Shown: positions 32,821 through 42,399, counted from the first letter of the stretch. The stretch: DNA of 64,000 bases from Streptomyces sp. CB02058 (GCF_001905505.1 NZ_LIPG01000008.1:186001-250000); one strand, 5' to 3'. Notes: a model not told the origin generated them from the sequence alone. A program made the numbers and translations.

Positions 32821-34545
32821 TCAGGCTCCGGCGGCTGTCGCGCCCGGGCCCGCGGAGACGGCACCCGAGGGGGCCGAACCTGCCGGGACGGCGCCCGCGG
32901 GAGCCGTCCCGTCCTGCGCGGCCGAGGGGCTCGCACCGCCGCCCCGCCGTACGGTCTGCCCGCCCGGCGCCGCGGCCTCGCGCGGGGCGCGCAGGAGGAC
33001 GAAGGCGAGTACGGCGGCCAGGAAGGTCAGTGCCGCGGCGACGATCAGGCACAGGCGCATGCCGTCGAGGAAGGACTCGCCGACGGCGGCCCACACCCGT
33101 CCCGCCTCCGCGCCCAGCGGCACGCCGCCCGCGCCGCCGAGGCCGTCGGCCCTCACGGCCTCCTCCACACGGGCGCCCGTCGCGCCGGAGACCCCGGCGT
33201 CGGCGAGGTGGCCGGGCAGGGCCGCGGCGGCGCGGCTGGTGAGCAGGGCACCGAGGACGGCCGGGCCGAGGGCGCCGCCGACCTGCCGGAAGGCGTTGTT
33301 CCCCGCGGCGGCCATCCCCGCGAGCGGGTGCGGGACGGACCCCACGGCGGTCGCCGTCATGGGCGTGGTGACCAGGCCCATGCCGAGGCCCAGCAGGATC
33401 AGCCGCCAGGACAGCGCCCCGAAGGACGTGTCGGCCGCCACGCCCAGCAGGGACACCATGGAGGCCGTCACCATGAGCAGCCCGACGGTGATCATGCCGC
33501 GCGTGGAGATCCGGTGCATGAGCCGTCCGGCCGGACCGCTGACGATCAGCGACGTCCCCGTCATCAGGAGCATCCGCCAGGCCGCGTCGAGGGTGTCGAG
33601 GTGCTGGACCATCCCGAAGTACAGGCTCAGGACGAAGAAGAACCCGATCATGGCCATGAACATCACCATGGCGACCAGGGTCGTCGCGGCGAATCCCGGG
33701 CTGCGGAACAGGGCCAGGTCGAGCATGGGGCTGTCGGAGCGGCGTTCGACGAGCACGAACAGGACGCCGCTGACCACCGCCACGGCGAGCGCCACCAGGA
33801 CCTGGACGTCGCCGAAGGAACCGGCTCCGCCCTCGATGACGCCGTAGACGAGCCCGGTGATCGCGAGGGCCGCGGTGATCTGGCCGGGCCAGTCGAGGCG
33901 GCGCCCGTGGGGGGCACGGGAGTCCGCGAGCAGCCGTACGGCGATGGCGAAGGCGATCAGGGCGACCGGGATGGGCGCCACGAAGATCCAGCGCCACTCG
34001 GTGTGGGACAGGACGGTGCCGGCGAGGACCCCGCCGACGGCGAGCGCTCCGAGCAGGCACATCGCCCATATGCCGATGTACTTGCCGCGCTCCCGGAAGT
34101 CGGGCACGGCGTGGCTGATGAGGGCGAGGGTGGTGGGCAGGAGGGCGGCGGCGCCGAGACCGGACAGTGCCTGGCCGATCCACACGACGTGCACGGAGCC
34201 GGCGCTCAGCGCGGTGGCCGCACCGGCGGCCGTCAGCAGGAGACCGGTGAGGAAGACCTTCTTGCGGCCGTGGACATCACCGAACACCCCTGCGGTCAGG
34301 ATGAACGCGGCCATGGGCAGGACGAAGGCGTCCGAGACCCAGGACAGTTCGGCGGTCGAGGCACCCAGCGCCTCCTGGATGGCCGGGAGGCTCACCGACA
34401 CCGTCGTCACGGGCAGATAGGCGACGAAGACGCCCAGACAAGCCATCAGGATGGTGGCGCGCCGGTGGGAGACCTGCGGCGCGGGCGCCGGGCGACCGGA
34501 CACGGTGGTCGGGCCCGGCACGGTGGCCGGACTGCTGTGGGACAC
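32821..34545 (-). CDS. MFS drug exporter, DHA2 (14-helix) family
   Basis: A 574-residue membrane protein with about 14 helices. Signatures: LPVTTVSVSLPAIQEALGASTAELSWVSDAFVLPMAA and GDVHGRKKVFLTGLLL (MFS motif A), then GIGQALSGLGAAALLPTTLALISH-like motif C. The C-terminus is a low-complexity Ala/Gly/Pro tail. GTG 34545 is chosen for its GGAG eight bases upstream. It is divergent from a two-module Lrp-type regulator across a 490-base gap. The exported compound is unknown. Confidence 0.88.
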   Translation of the reverse strand: MSHSSPATVPGPTTVSGRPAPAPQVSHRRATILMACLGVFVAYLPVTTVSVSLPAIQEALGASTAELSWVSDAFVLPMAAFILTAGVFGDVHGRKKVFLTGLLLTAAGAATALSAGSVHVVWIGQALSGLGAAALLPTTLALISHAVPDFRERGKYIGIWAMCLLGALAVGGVLAGTVLSHTEWRWIFVAPIPVALIAFAIAVRLLADSRAPHGRRLDWPGQITAALAITGLVYGVIEGGAGSFGDVQVLVALAVAVVSGVLFVLVERRSDSPMLDLALFRSPGFAATTLVAMVMFMAMIGFFFVLSLYFGMVQHLDTLDAAWRMLLMTGTSLIVSGPAGRLMHRISTRGMITVGLLMVTASMVSLLGVAADTSFGALSWRLILLGLGMGLVTTPMTATAVGSVPHPLAGMAAAGNNAFRQVGGALGPAVLGALLTSRAAAALPGHLADAGVSGATGARVEEAVRADGLGGAGGVPLGAEAGRVWAAVGESFLDGMRLCLIVAAALTFLAAVLAFVLLRAPREAAAPGGQTVRRGGGASPSAAQDGTAPAGAVPAGSAPSGAVSAGPGATAAGA

Positions 34546-35035
34546 GGGAAGAGCTCCTTCTGCGCATGCGGCTGCATGGGCGGCCGCCCGGCGACCTCGT
34601 CGCGCCGAGCCGGACCGCCGGGGCACCGGTGCGGCACGGGTGTGCACCGCAGCGGTGACCCGACGGCCTCACCGTGCGCCTTCGGGGGCGTGCGCGGTGG
34701 TCCGTCCGGTCGGAACCAGGCCGCGTCGGGACGACGGGCCGGACCTGTGCGCGCTCCCGCGGCCGGGACGGCCGCGCGGTGGGGCGGGGAGGCGGGCGCG
34801 GCGGCACGACGGACGGGGCGCGGTGAGGCGCTTCCGACGTGGTGGGACGCGGTCCGGTCTCCGCCGCCCGGCCGCGGGCGGCACCGGGCTTCCTTGCCCG
34901 GGACCGTGACCGACGACGGGTCTGCGCGCGGCAGTCCGGCCGCACCTGATTCCTCGCCCAGTCTCCGGCAGGCGCGCCCGAACTCCCCTCTCGACCCTGA
35001 CGCCGCGCACGAAACTGGCATCGAGGGCCTGGACG
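34546..35035. other. 490-base divergent intergenic region, no gene seen
   Basis: The gap separates the MFS exporter from the Lrp-type regulator and must hold both promoters. The sequence is GC-rich with no convincing reading frame, RNA gene or long repeat. Near its right edge a short dyad (ATGGA, TATTTGC, TCCAT at 35036-35052) overlaps the regulator's own start codon. Confidence 0.5.
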
Positions 35036-36058
35036 ATGGATATTTGCTCCATGCTCGACGCCGTGGACTCACATATCCTCCATTCGCTCCAGATCGCGCC
35101 CCGGGCGCCGTTCCGTCTGATCAGCGAGGTCGCGGGAGTCTCCGAACAGACGGTGGCACGGCGCTTCCAGGCGCTGCGGCGGCGTGGAGTGGTGCGCGTG
35201 ATGGGCCTGGTGAACCCCGCGGTCCACGGCCGCGCCTCGTGGGTCGCGCGCGTCACCTGCCGTCCGGACCGGGTCGACGCGATCGCGGAGGCGCTGACCC
35301 GTCGGCCCGACGTGTCCTACTCGCACCTGGCGTCCGGCGGCGCCGAGATCATCTGCACCCTGAACGCCCCGATCGCCGCGGACCGCGGCCCGGATCTGCT
35401 GCCGCGCCGCCTGCAGCGGTCCTCCGGGGTGCTCGGAGTGGACCTGTCCCTGCTGCTCCACTCCTTCTCCGCGCCCTGGGCGCACTGGACGGGCTTCGGG
35501 CCTCCGCTCAGCGAAGAAGCGGTCGCCCTGCTGACGGCGCACGCCCCGCCGCCCGAGCCCGGGCCCGGGGCCTCGCCCGTCCCGCCGAAGGAGGAGGACC
35601 TGCCCCTGCTGGCGGCGCTCGCCGAGGACGGCCGCGCGAGCCACGCCCACCTGGCCGAAGTCACGGGCTGGTCCACGCACCGGGTCGGTCGCCGCCTGGA
35701 GACCCTGGAGGAGGCCGGAACCCTCTACTACGACGTCGATCTGCTGTCCCAGCGCCTCGGCTGGAACCTCCAGGCCACCCTGTGGCTGCGTACGGCCCCG
35801 GCGCATCTGCACCAGGTGGGCTCCGCGCTCGTCCACCACCCGGAGGTCGCCTTCGCCGGTGCCATCGCGGGCGAGCACAACCTCATGGTCATCGTCATCT
35901 GCACCGACGCACAGGACTTCTACCGCTATCTGACGACGAGCCTCGCCACGGTCCCCGGTATCGACGCCTACACGGTCAGCATCCGCGTACGCCACCTCAA
36001 GCAGGCGGCCTCCCTCATCAACCAGGGGCGGCTGGTGCACTACCCGGGCGTGGGGTGA
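35036..36058 (+). CDS. Lrp/AsnC-family regulator with two DNA-binding and two sensor modules
   Basis: A 340-residue protein, about twice the usual Lrp size. Module one has a helix-turn-helix at residues 8-55 (LDAVDSHILHSLQIAPRAPFRLISEVAGVSEQTVARRF) and a RAM-like domain to about 150. Module two has a second helix-turn-helix at about 183-235 (LPLLAALAEDGRASHAHLAEVTGWSTHRVGRRL) and another RAM domain ending VPGIDAYTVSIRVRHLKQA. Tandem Lrp proteins are frequent in actinobacteria. ATG 35036 has GAGGG eight bases upstream. It probably controls the divergent exporter. Confidence 0.88.
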   Translation: MDICSMLDAVDSHILHSLQIAPRAPFRLISEVAGVSEQTVARRFQALRRRGVVRVMGLVNPAVHGRASWVARVTCRPDRVDAIAEALTRRPDVSYSHLASGGAEIICTLNAPIAADRGPDLLPRRLQRSSGVLGVDLSLLLHSFSAPWAHWTGFGPPLSEEAVALLTAHAPPPEPGPGASPVPPKEEDLPLLAALAEDGRASHAHLAEVTGWSTHRVGRRLETLEEAGTLYYDVDLLSQRLGWNLQATLWLRTAPAHLHQVGSALVHHPEVAFAGAIAGEHNLMVIVICTDAQDFYRYLTTSLATVPGIDAYTVSIRVRHLKQAASLINQGRLVHYPGVG

Positions 36059-36075
36059 GGGGGGCGGGAACGGCC

Positions 36076-36115
36076 GACGGGCCGCCCACCCCGTGCAGGA
36101 GGTGGGCGGCCCGTC
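36076..36115. terminator. Strong bidirectional terminator
   Basis: The 15-base perfect arms GACGGGCCGCCCACC and GGTGGGCGGCCCGTC enclose a 10-base loop. It sits between the Lrp regulator and the convergent acylase gene. Confidence 0.88.
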
Positions 36116-36142
36116 ACCGCTCGCCGGGACCGTCAGGCCCCC

Positions 36143-38887
36143 CTAGGGTTTCTTGAGCGTCAGGGTGTCGGTCGTGGACTGCTTCACGGCGTCCTCCCCG
36201 AAGGACCAGTCGAGCAGTTCACCGTCGACCCACTTGTCGGTCTGATCGGTGTAGTGCGCGCTGAAGGCGTGCCCCGACGCACCGGTGAGGTTGATCCAGC
36301 GGGACTTGTCCCACTCCCCCACGTTGACGACCATCCGCATCGACGGGACCCAGATGACCCCGTAGCCGCCCGCCGCGTTCCAGCCGGTGGCGTTGACGGC
36401 CGCCTCACCGCCGCCGAGGTCCCAGGGGCCGCGGTTGAGGGCCCGCTGCAGGATGTCGGGGCCTTCGGTGCCGAGCGTCTGGTTGCGCAGGGTCAGCCGG
36501 TGCAGCCGGCCCCAGCTCCAGGTGGTGATGTCCTTGCCGAGCTTGGCGGTGAGCTCCCAGCGCGCGTCCTCCATGGCGCGGGCGAAGAGCTCGTCACGGC
36601 TGTCGATGGCCTCTTCGCGGCCCACGGCCGGGACCTTCCACCACTCGTTGTCCTGGTCGTCCAGGATGTTCAGGACCACCTCGGACCAGCGGTCGCCGCC
36701 GTCAGGCTGCGCCGCGTCCGGGGCGCGCTGGCCGCATTCGCGTACGAGCTTGTCCTGCTCGTCCACCGGCCCGGTGGAGCCGGCCGGCTCCACGTAGATG
36801 CAGTCGCCCTTGGCGCGCATCTCCTTGGGCAGCTTGTTGCCGAAGGCCAGCAGGAGGATGTGGCGCCAGACGCCGTTGAAGTAGGCGGCGGCGGCCGAGT
36901 CGGAGTCCTGGACGAAGTCCCAGCCCTCCAGGAGCTTCTGCGCCTCACGGACGCTCGTGTCTGAGACGGAGATCTTCTTGAGCTCCGGCACCAGCTCCGC
37001 GGCGATCGCGCTCTGGTCGTCCATCTGCATCGTCTGCATGTCGTCGGTGGAGATCTTCTCCCCGCCGGCGATCTTCTTCTCGATGAGGTCGTCGATCCGC
37101 TGGCTGCGGGTGCCGTAACCCCAGTCCTTGGTGAGCATGTGCTTGTAGTCGTCGCCGATGACCGCCTGGTTGGCGGTGACGATGTAGCCCCGCTCCGGGT
37201 TGTACTCGTACGGCAGCTCGGCGAACGGGATGGGTTCGTCCTCCCAGCCGTACTTCGAGCTCCAGCCGGGGCTGGGCGTCGTGCCGTCACCCTGCAGGCG
37301 GACCGGGATCTTGCCGGGCGCCTGGTAACCGATGTTGCCGTCGGTGTCCGCGTAGATGAGGTTCTGCGACGGCACCTCGAAGTGGGAGGCGGCCGTCTGG
37401 AAGGTCTTGAAGTCCTTGGCGCGGTTGAGCTCGAAGACCGCGTCCATCGACTTGCCGGGCTCCAGTGCCGTCCACTTCAGGGCGACCGCGTAGCCGTCGC
37501 CCCGGTCGGGGGCGGAGTTGGTGACGGGGGCCTTCTTGCCCACCTTCTCCAGTTCGCCGCTGCGGTCGGAGACCAGCGGACCGTTGTTGGTCTCGCGGAT
37601 GGTGATCTTCCTGTCCTTGCCGCCCGCGACCTTGATGGTCTCCTCACGGGTGACGAAGGGCTCGGTCTTGCCGTCGTACTGGTAGCCGTCGTCCGAGACC
37701 TTCTCCAGGAAGAGGTCGGTGACGTCGGCGCCGAGGTTGGTGAAGCCCCAGGCGATGTCCTGGTTGTGACCGATGATCACACCGGGCATCCCGGAGAAGG
37801 TGTACCCGGCCGTGTCGTACTGGCAGGTCTCGGAGACCTGACGGCAGTGCAGCCCCATCTGGTACCAGAGCGAGGGCAGCTGCGGCGCCAGGTGCGGGTC
37901 GTTGGCCAGCAGGGGATTGCCGGTCGCCGTGTACTTGCCGGAGACGACCCAGGAGTTCGACCCGATGCCGTTGCCGTTGGGGCCGAGCAGCGCCGGGATC
38001 TCGTCCAGGGTGTCGGAGAGCGCGGAGAGCTGGGTGTTCAGGCCCTCCGTCGCCCCCTGGGGGGTCTCCGCACCGATGGAGTCGGACGGCTCGGCCTCGG
38101 GGTCGAACTCGCCGGTGACGGGCGAGACCGCGCCCTGGTCGACGATCGGCCGGTTCTTCTCGAACGGGTAGTCCGGGTAGAGCTCCTTGATCTGGGCCGC
38201 GCTGAGCCTGCTGGTCATCAGCGAGCGGTCGATCTCGTCCTGCATGTTCCCGCGCAGGTCCCAGGCCATCGCCTTCAGCCAGGCGACCGAGTCGACCGGG
38301 GTCCACTCGGTGGGCTTGTAGTCGTTGGTCAGCCCGAGAGCGGCGTACTCGACGGAGAGGTCCTTGCCGTCCTTGCCGGCCAGGTAGGCGTTCACCCCGT
38401 CCGCGTACGCCTGGAGGTTCTTCTTGGTGCTGTCGTCCAGGACGGTGTCGTACTCCTCCTGCGCGACCTTGCGCCAGCCCAGCGTGCGCAGGAAGGCGTC
38501 GGTGTCGACCTGGCCGGAGCCGAACATCTCGGAGAGCCGCCCCGAGGTCATGTGGCGGCGTACGTCCATCTCCCAGAAGCGGTCCTGGGCCTGGACGAAT
38601 CCCTGGGCGCGGAAGAGGTCGCTGTCGGTGTCCGCATAGATCTGCGGGATGCCGTAGCTGTCGCGTCTGACCTCGACGTCACCGGTCAGACCCTCCAGCT
38701 CGATCGAGCCGGTGGTCTGCGGGTACGAGGCCCGGACCGTGTCTACGGACCAGTACGCGCCGTACCCGACACCCGCGACAAGCGCCAGCACCAGGACGAG
38801 CACGAACAGGCGGGCGCGTCGCCCCTTCTTCCTGCCGGTCTTCTTCGCAGCGGAAGACCCGGAAGGGGCGGTTGTGTTGGCGGGCAT
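36143..38887 (-). CDS. Penicillin acylase-family hydrolase (Ntn, autoprocessed), membrane-anchored
   Basis: A 914-residue Ntn hydrolase precursor. After a basic start a single hydrophobic segment at about 29-48 anchors or exports it. The alpha-chain signature RDSYGIPQIYADTDSDLFRAQGFVQAQDRFWEMD is at 75-108. Autocleavage is expected before Ser310 in NGIGSNSWVVSG, and GNPLLANDPHLA follows. The C-terminal SMRMVVNVGEWDKSRWINLTGASGH contains the usual Arg/Asn region. Such enzymes cut amide bonds of penicillins, acyl-homoserine lactones or lipopeptides; the real substrate is unknown. GAAGGA precedes the ATG. It is divergent from a CPA1 antiporter. Confidence 0.92.
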   Translation of the reverse strand: MPANTTAPSGSSAAKKTGRKKGRRARLFVLVLVLALVAGVGYGAYWSVDTVRASYPQTTGSIELEGLTGDVEVRRDSYGIPQIYADTDSDLFRAQGFVQAQDRFWEMDVRRHMTSGRLSEMFGSGQVDTDAFLRTLGWRKVAQEEYDTVLDDSTKKNLQAYADGVNAYLAGKDGKDLSVEYAALGLTNDYKPTEWTPVDSVAWLKAMAWDLRGNMQDEIDRSLMTSRLSAAQIKELYPDYPFEKNRPIVDQGAVSPVTGEFDPEAEPSDSIGAETPQGATEGLNTQLSALSDTLDEIPALLGPNGNGIGSNSWVVSGKYTATGNPLLANDPHLAPQLPSLWYQMGLHCRQVSETCQYDTAGYTFSGMPGVIIGHNQDIAWGFTNLGADVTDLFLEKVSDDGYQYDGKTEPFVTREETIKVAGGKDRKITIRETNNGPLVSDRSGELEKVGKKAPVTNSAPDRGDGYAVALKWTALEPGKSMDAVFELNRAKDFKTFQTAASHFEVPSQNLIYADTDGNIGYQAPGKIPVRLQGDGTTPSPGWSSKYGWEDEPIPFAELPYEYNPERGYIVTANQAVIGDDYKHMLTKDWGYGTRSQRIDDLIEKKIAGGEKISTDDMQTMQMDDQSAIAAELVPELKKISVSDTSVREAQKLLEGWDFVQDSDSAAAAYFNGVWRHILLLAFGNKLPKEMRAKGDCIYVEPAGSTGPVDEQDKLVRECGQRAPDAAQPDGGDRWSEVVLNILDDQDNEWWKVPAVGREEAIDSRDELFARAMEDARWELTAKLGKDITTWSWGRLHRLTLRNQTLGTEGPDILQRALNRGPWDLGGGEAAVNATGWNAAGGYGVIWVPSMRMVVNVGEWDKSRWINLTGASGHAFSAHYTDQTDKWVDGELLDWSFGEDAVKQSTTDTLTLKKP

Positions 38888-39104
38888 CGCTGTCCTTCGA
38901 GGGGCAGGGTGGTCCTGGGAGTGCAGGAGCAACCATAGGCGCCCCGCCGAAGCCACTCGGACGCGGTATGGGGATGCATCCATTTGCGCACCGATTCGCA
39001 CGAACACTCGAAGGCGTCAAGAAAACGTTAAAGATTAGGTAAGGTAACGAAGTACCGGCCGCCGGAGAACGATCCGGGAGGCGCACGCAGGGAAGGAACG
39101 GACC

Positions 39105-40730
39105 CTGACTGTCCACGCGCTCAACGAACTTCTGCTCGTCTGCTCACTCGTCCTGCTGGTCGCCGTCGCGGCCGTACGCATCTCGTCGCGCAGTGGGCTC
39201 CCCAGTCTGCTCCTGTACCTCGGCATCGGGATCGCCATAGGGCAGGACGGCATCTTCGACGTCAAGTTCGACAACGCCGAGCTGACCCAGGTGATCGGCT
39301 ACGCCGCCCTGGTCGTCATCCTGGCCGAGGGCGGCCTGGGCACGAAGTGGAAAGAAGTGAAACCCGCGCTTCCCGCGGCGGCCGTCCTGTCGACCGTCGG
39401 TGTGGGCATCAGCGTGGGCATCACCGCGAGCGCGGCGCACTATCTCGTCGGCCTCGACTGGCGGCAGGCACTGATCATCGGCGCCGTCGTCTCCTCGACC
39501 GACGCCGCGGCCGTCTTCTCCGTGCTGCGCAAGGTCCCGCTCCCCTCCCGGATCACCGGTGTCCTGGAGGCCGAGTCGGGCTTCAACGACGCCCCCGTGG
39601 TCATCCTCGTGGTCGCGTTCTCCGCCGCGGGCCCGGTGGAGCACTGGTACGTACTGGTCGGCGAGATAGCCCTGGAGCTGGCCATCGGCGCGGCCATCGG
39701 CCTCGCGGTGGGCTGGCTCGGCTCCTTCGGACTGCGCCATGTGGCACTGCCCGCGTCCGGGCTCTACCCGATCGCCGTCATGGCGATCGCGGTCTCCGCG
39801 TACGCCACGGGCGCCATGGCCCACGGCAGTGGCTTCCTGGCCGTCTACCTGGCCGCGATGGTCCTCGGCAACTCCAAGCTCCCCCACTGGCCCGCCACCC
39901 GGGGCTTCGCCGACGGGCTCGGCTGGCTGGCGCAGATCGGCATGTTCGTCCTGCTCGGTCTGCTGGTCACCCCGCACGACCTGCTCGACGACTTCTGGCC
40001 GGCCGTGGTCGTGGGGCTCGTACTGACCGCCGTCGCACGGCCGTTGTCGGTCTTCATCAGCCTGGCGCCGTTCCGGCTGCCGCACCGCGAGAAGGCACTG
40101 ATGTCCTGGGCGGGGCTGCGCGGCGCCGTGCCCATCATCCTGGCGACCATCCCGATGGTGTCCGGGATCGAGGGCAGCACCAGGGTCTTCAACATCGTCT
40201 TCGTGCTCGTCATCGTCTACACGCTGATCCAGGGCCCGACGCTCCCCTGGCTGGCGAAGGCCCTGAAGATCGGCGACGACCCCTCCGAGACCTCGGACCT
40301 CGGCATCGAATCGGCGCCCCTGGAGCGGCTGCGCGGTCATCTGCTGTCGGTCGAGGTGCCCGGCAGGTCCAAGATGCACGGCGTGGAGGTCGGGGAACTG
40401 CGGCTGCCCGCGGGGGCCGCGGTCACCCTCGTCGTGCGGGACGGCAAGAGCTTCGTCCCCGCGCCGTCGACCGTCCTGCGCCATGGCGACGAACTGCTGG
40501 TCGTCGCGACCGACCCGGTGCGCGACGCGACCGAGGCACGGCTGCGCGCGGTCGGCGAGGGCGGCAAACTGGCCGGCTGGCTGGGCACCGGCGGGGCGGG
40601 GCGGCAGGGGATCGCCACCGCGGAGCCGCCCCACCTCGTGCGGCTGGCCAAGAGGCTGGGCATGGGCGGGGACGGCCACCCGGAGGTCAGGGCCGGCGAG
40701 AAGGCCGGCAGCAGGCGCACGCACCACTGA
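39105..40730 (+). CDS. CPA1-type cation/proton antiporter (NhaP2/CvrA-like), apparent CTG start
   Basis: A 541-residue antiporter: about 12 helices followed by a cytoplasmic TrkA_C-like domain (residues ~405-485, EVPGRSKMHGVEVGELRLPAGAAVTLVVRDG). The transport core includes SSTDAAAVFSVLR, the conserved ESGFNDAPVVILV stretch and WAGLRGAVPIILATIP. The conserved N-terminus (SGLPSLLLYLGIGIAIG) lies upstream of the first ordinary start (GTG 39291). The frame opens at 39048 and has no ATG, GTG or TTG before that GTG. CTG 39105 has GGAAGGA about eight bases upstream and is the most likely start. It probably exchanges K+ or Na+ for H+. Confidence 0.9.
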   Translation: MTVHALNELLLVCSLVLLVAVAAVRISSRSGLPSLLLYLGIGIAIGQDGIFDVKFDNAELTQVIGYAALVVILAEGGLGTKWKEVKPALPAAAVLSTVGVGISVGITASAAHYLVGLDWRQALIIGAVVSSTDAAAVFSVLRKVPLPSRITGVLEAESGFNDAPVVILVVAFSAAGPVEHWYVLVGEIALELAIGAAIGLAVGWLGSFGLRHVALPASGLYPIAVMAIAVSAYATGAMAHGSGFLAVYLAAMVLGNSKLPHWPATRGFADGLGWLAQIGMFVLLGLLVTPHDLLDDFWPAVVVGLVLTAVARPLSVFISLAPFRLPHREKALMSWAGLRGAVPIILATIPMVSGIEGSTRVFNIVFVLVIVYTLIQGPTLPWLAKALKIGDDPSETSDLGIESAPLERLRGHLLSVEVPGRSKMHGVEVGELRLPAGAAVTLVVRDGKSFVPAPSTVLRHGDELLVVATDPVRDATEARLRAVGEGGKLAGWLGTGGAGRQGIATAEPPHLVRLAKRLGMGGDGHPEVRAGEKAGSRRTHH

Positions 40731-40736
40731 CCGGGG

Positions 40737-40763
40737 CGGCTCCCGGGGGCGATCCGGGAGCCG
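40737..40763 (+). terminator. Terminator after antiporter
   Basis: The 10-base arms CGGCTCCCGG and CCGGGAGCCG enclose seven bases. The hairpin starts six bases after the stop codon. Confidence 0.8.
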
Positions 40764-41052
40764 TACGCGATCGCAGGTGCGGCAGGGGCGGTGCCTGTAA
40801 CATGAAGGACCGGATCTCGTGATCCGATCGATTCGAACCTGATCAACCAATTCTGATCGACCAACTCTGCCTGACGCAGAGCTGGCGCGACCGTATGGCG
40901 GTCGTGGCGCCTTCGCCTCTGGAGCGAGCGCCCGGCATCTACCGCAGTCCCGCGCGAAGAGGACAGCTCTCGGCAGCCCCCGCACGTCCCCGCACCGCTG
41001 TGCGCGGATGCCCCCGGGCGCACGGCCACCAGGCGGCAGAAAGGCAAGGACC
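40764..41052. other. Non-coding gap upstream of the MFS gene
   Basis: Together with the terminator this is a 322-base gap. It holds a two-copy direct repeat (40839-40866) and a hairpin, CTCTGC / GCAGAG with a 5-base loop at 40865-40881, then GC-rich leader sequence. No gene is visible. The promoter of the MFS gene must be here. Confidence 0.5.
40839..40866. repeat. 14-base tandem direct repeat
   Basis: CTGATCAACCAATT is followed directly by CTGATCGACCAACT (12 of 14 identical). The unit is AT-richer than its surroundings. It could be a regulator site array in the promoter of the downstream MFS gene. Confidence 0.55.
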
Positions 41053-42333
41053 GTGGCGTCCACGGTCTCCGACCGCCCCGGTTACGGGCAGTTGCTGCGC
41101 ACCCCCGGTGCGTGGACCTTCCTCCTCCCGGGCTTCGCCGCCCGGCAGCCCTTCGCGATGCTGACCATCGGCATCGTGCTCCTGGTCCAGCACACCACCG
41201 GCTCCTACGGCAGCGCGGGCGCCGTGGCCGCCGTCTCCGGTGTCTCCATGGCCCTGTTCGCTCCGCAGAGCGGCAGGCTCGCCGACCGCTTCGGGCAGCG
41301 GGCCGTGCTCCTGCCCGGCGTCCTCGTGCACGCCGCCTCCGTCTGTGCCCTCACGGCGCTCGCGCTGGCGGACGCGCCCCTGTGGGCACTGTTCCTGGCC
41401 GCGGTGCCCACCGGGGCGTCCATTCCCCAGGTCGGGCCGATGGTGCGGGCCCGCTGGGCCGCCCTGCTCGGGGCCGCCCCCGGGCGCCCCGCCTCCCCGC
41501 TGATGTCCACGGCCGCCGCCTTCGAGTCCGTGACGGACGAGTTCACCTTCGTCGTCGGACCGGTGCTCGCGACGGCGCTGTGCACCGGCGTGCACCCGGC
41601 GGCCGGACTGCTCGCCGAGGCCGCGCTGACCCTCTTCGGCGGTGTCCTGTTCGCCGCCCAGCGCTCCACCCAGCCGGCTCCCCGGAGCGCCGCCACGGCG
41701 GCCGAGCCGCACCGCTCGGCCCTTTCGGTCCCCGGGGTCAGGGTCCTCGCGATCGCCTTCCTGGGCATCGGCTCGGTCTTCGGCGGCATGCAGGTCTCCC
41801 TGACCGCCTTCGCCGAGGAGATCGGCAACCCCGGCGTGAACGGGCTCCTGTACGGGATCTTCGCGGCCGGCAACATGCTGGCGGGCATCGCCTGCGGGGC
41901 CGTCGCCTGGAAGAGCGGCCCGCGCCGCCGGCTGATCGTCGGGTACTTGGCCCTGACCCTGACCGCGTCCGGGCTCTGGGCGGTGCACTCCGTGCCGCTG
42001 CTGGCCGGACTGGGCCTGCTGGTCGGGCTGTGCATCGCCCCTGCCCTGATCAGCGGCTACACCCTGGTGGACGCGCTGGTCCCGGCGTCCGCCAGGACCG
42101 AGGCCTTCACCTGGCTGACGGGCGCCGTGGCGCTCGGCCAGGCGGCGGCCGTCACGGTGGCCGGGCAGCTCGCCGACGCCCACGGCGCGAGCACGGGTTT
42201 CGTGGTCCCGCTCGTCGGTACGGCGCTGGCGCTGGCGACCCTGCTGGCGCTGCGCACACGGCTGGCGCCGCGGTCCGAAGGGCGGACGGTGGCACGTGGG
42301 ATCGGTCACCGCGAGCCGGTCACGGTGGACTGA
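41053..42333 (+). CDS. MFS transporter (12 helices)
   Basis: A 426-residue membrane protein of the major facilitator superfamily. Features: GYGQLLRTPGAWTFLLPGFAARQPFAML at the start, the motif A-like SGRLADRFGQRAVLLPG, and a second-half repeat at WKSGPRRRLIVGYLALTL. A long central loop near residues 205-230 separates the halves. The GTG start follows AAGGACC. No regulator is adjacent and the substrate is unknown. Confidence 0.85.
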   Translation: MASTVSDRPGYGQLLRTPGAWTFLLPGFAARQPFAMLTIGIVLLVQHTTGSYGSAGAVAAVSGVSMALFAPQSGRLADRFGQRAVLLPGVLVHAASVCALTALALADAPLWALFLAAVPTGASIPQVGPMVRARWAALLGAAPGRPASPLMSTAAAFESVTDEFTFVVGPVLATALCTGVHPAAGLLAEAALTLFGGVLFAAQRSTQPAPRSAATAAEPHRSALSVPGVRVLAIAFLGIGSVFGGMQVSLTAFAEEIGNPGVNGLLYGIFAAGNMLAGIACGAVAWKSGPRRRLIVGYLALTLTASGLWAVHSVPLLAGLGLLVGLCIAPALISGYTLVDALVPASARTEAFTWLTGAVALGQAAAVTVAGQLADAHGASTGFVVPLVGTALALATLLALRTRLAPRSEGRTVARGIGHREPVTVD

Positions 42334-42399
42334 TCGCTCGGAATACGTCAGTATGGAGCGTCGTTAGCACTCATTGAGTGAGAGTGCCAGGAGGAGCAA

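Noticed and set aside
39035..39053. Iron box (DmdR/IdeR-type) upstream of the antiporter, TTAGGTAAGGTAACG
   Set aside because: Only about half of the 19-base consensus matches and the second half-site is missing.
39144..41063. 639-codon minus-strand ORF opposite the antiporter
   Set aside because: Shadow ORF; no domain pattern, whereas the plus strand carries conserved antiporter motifs.
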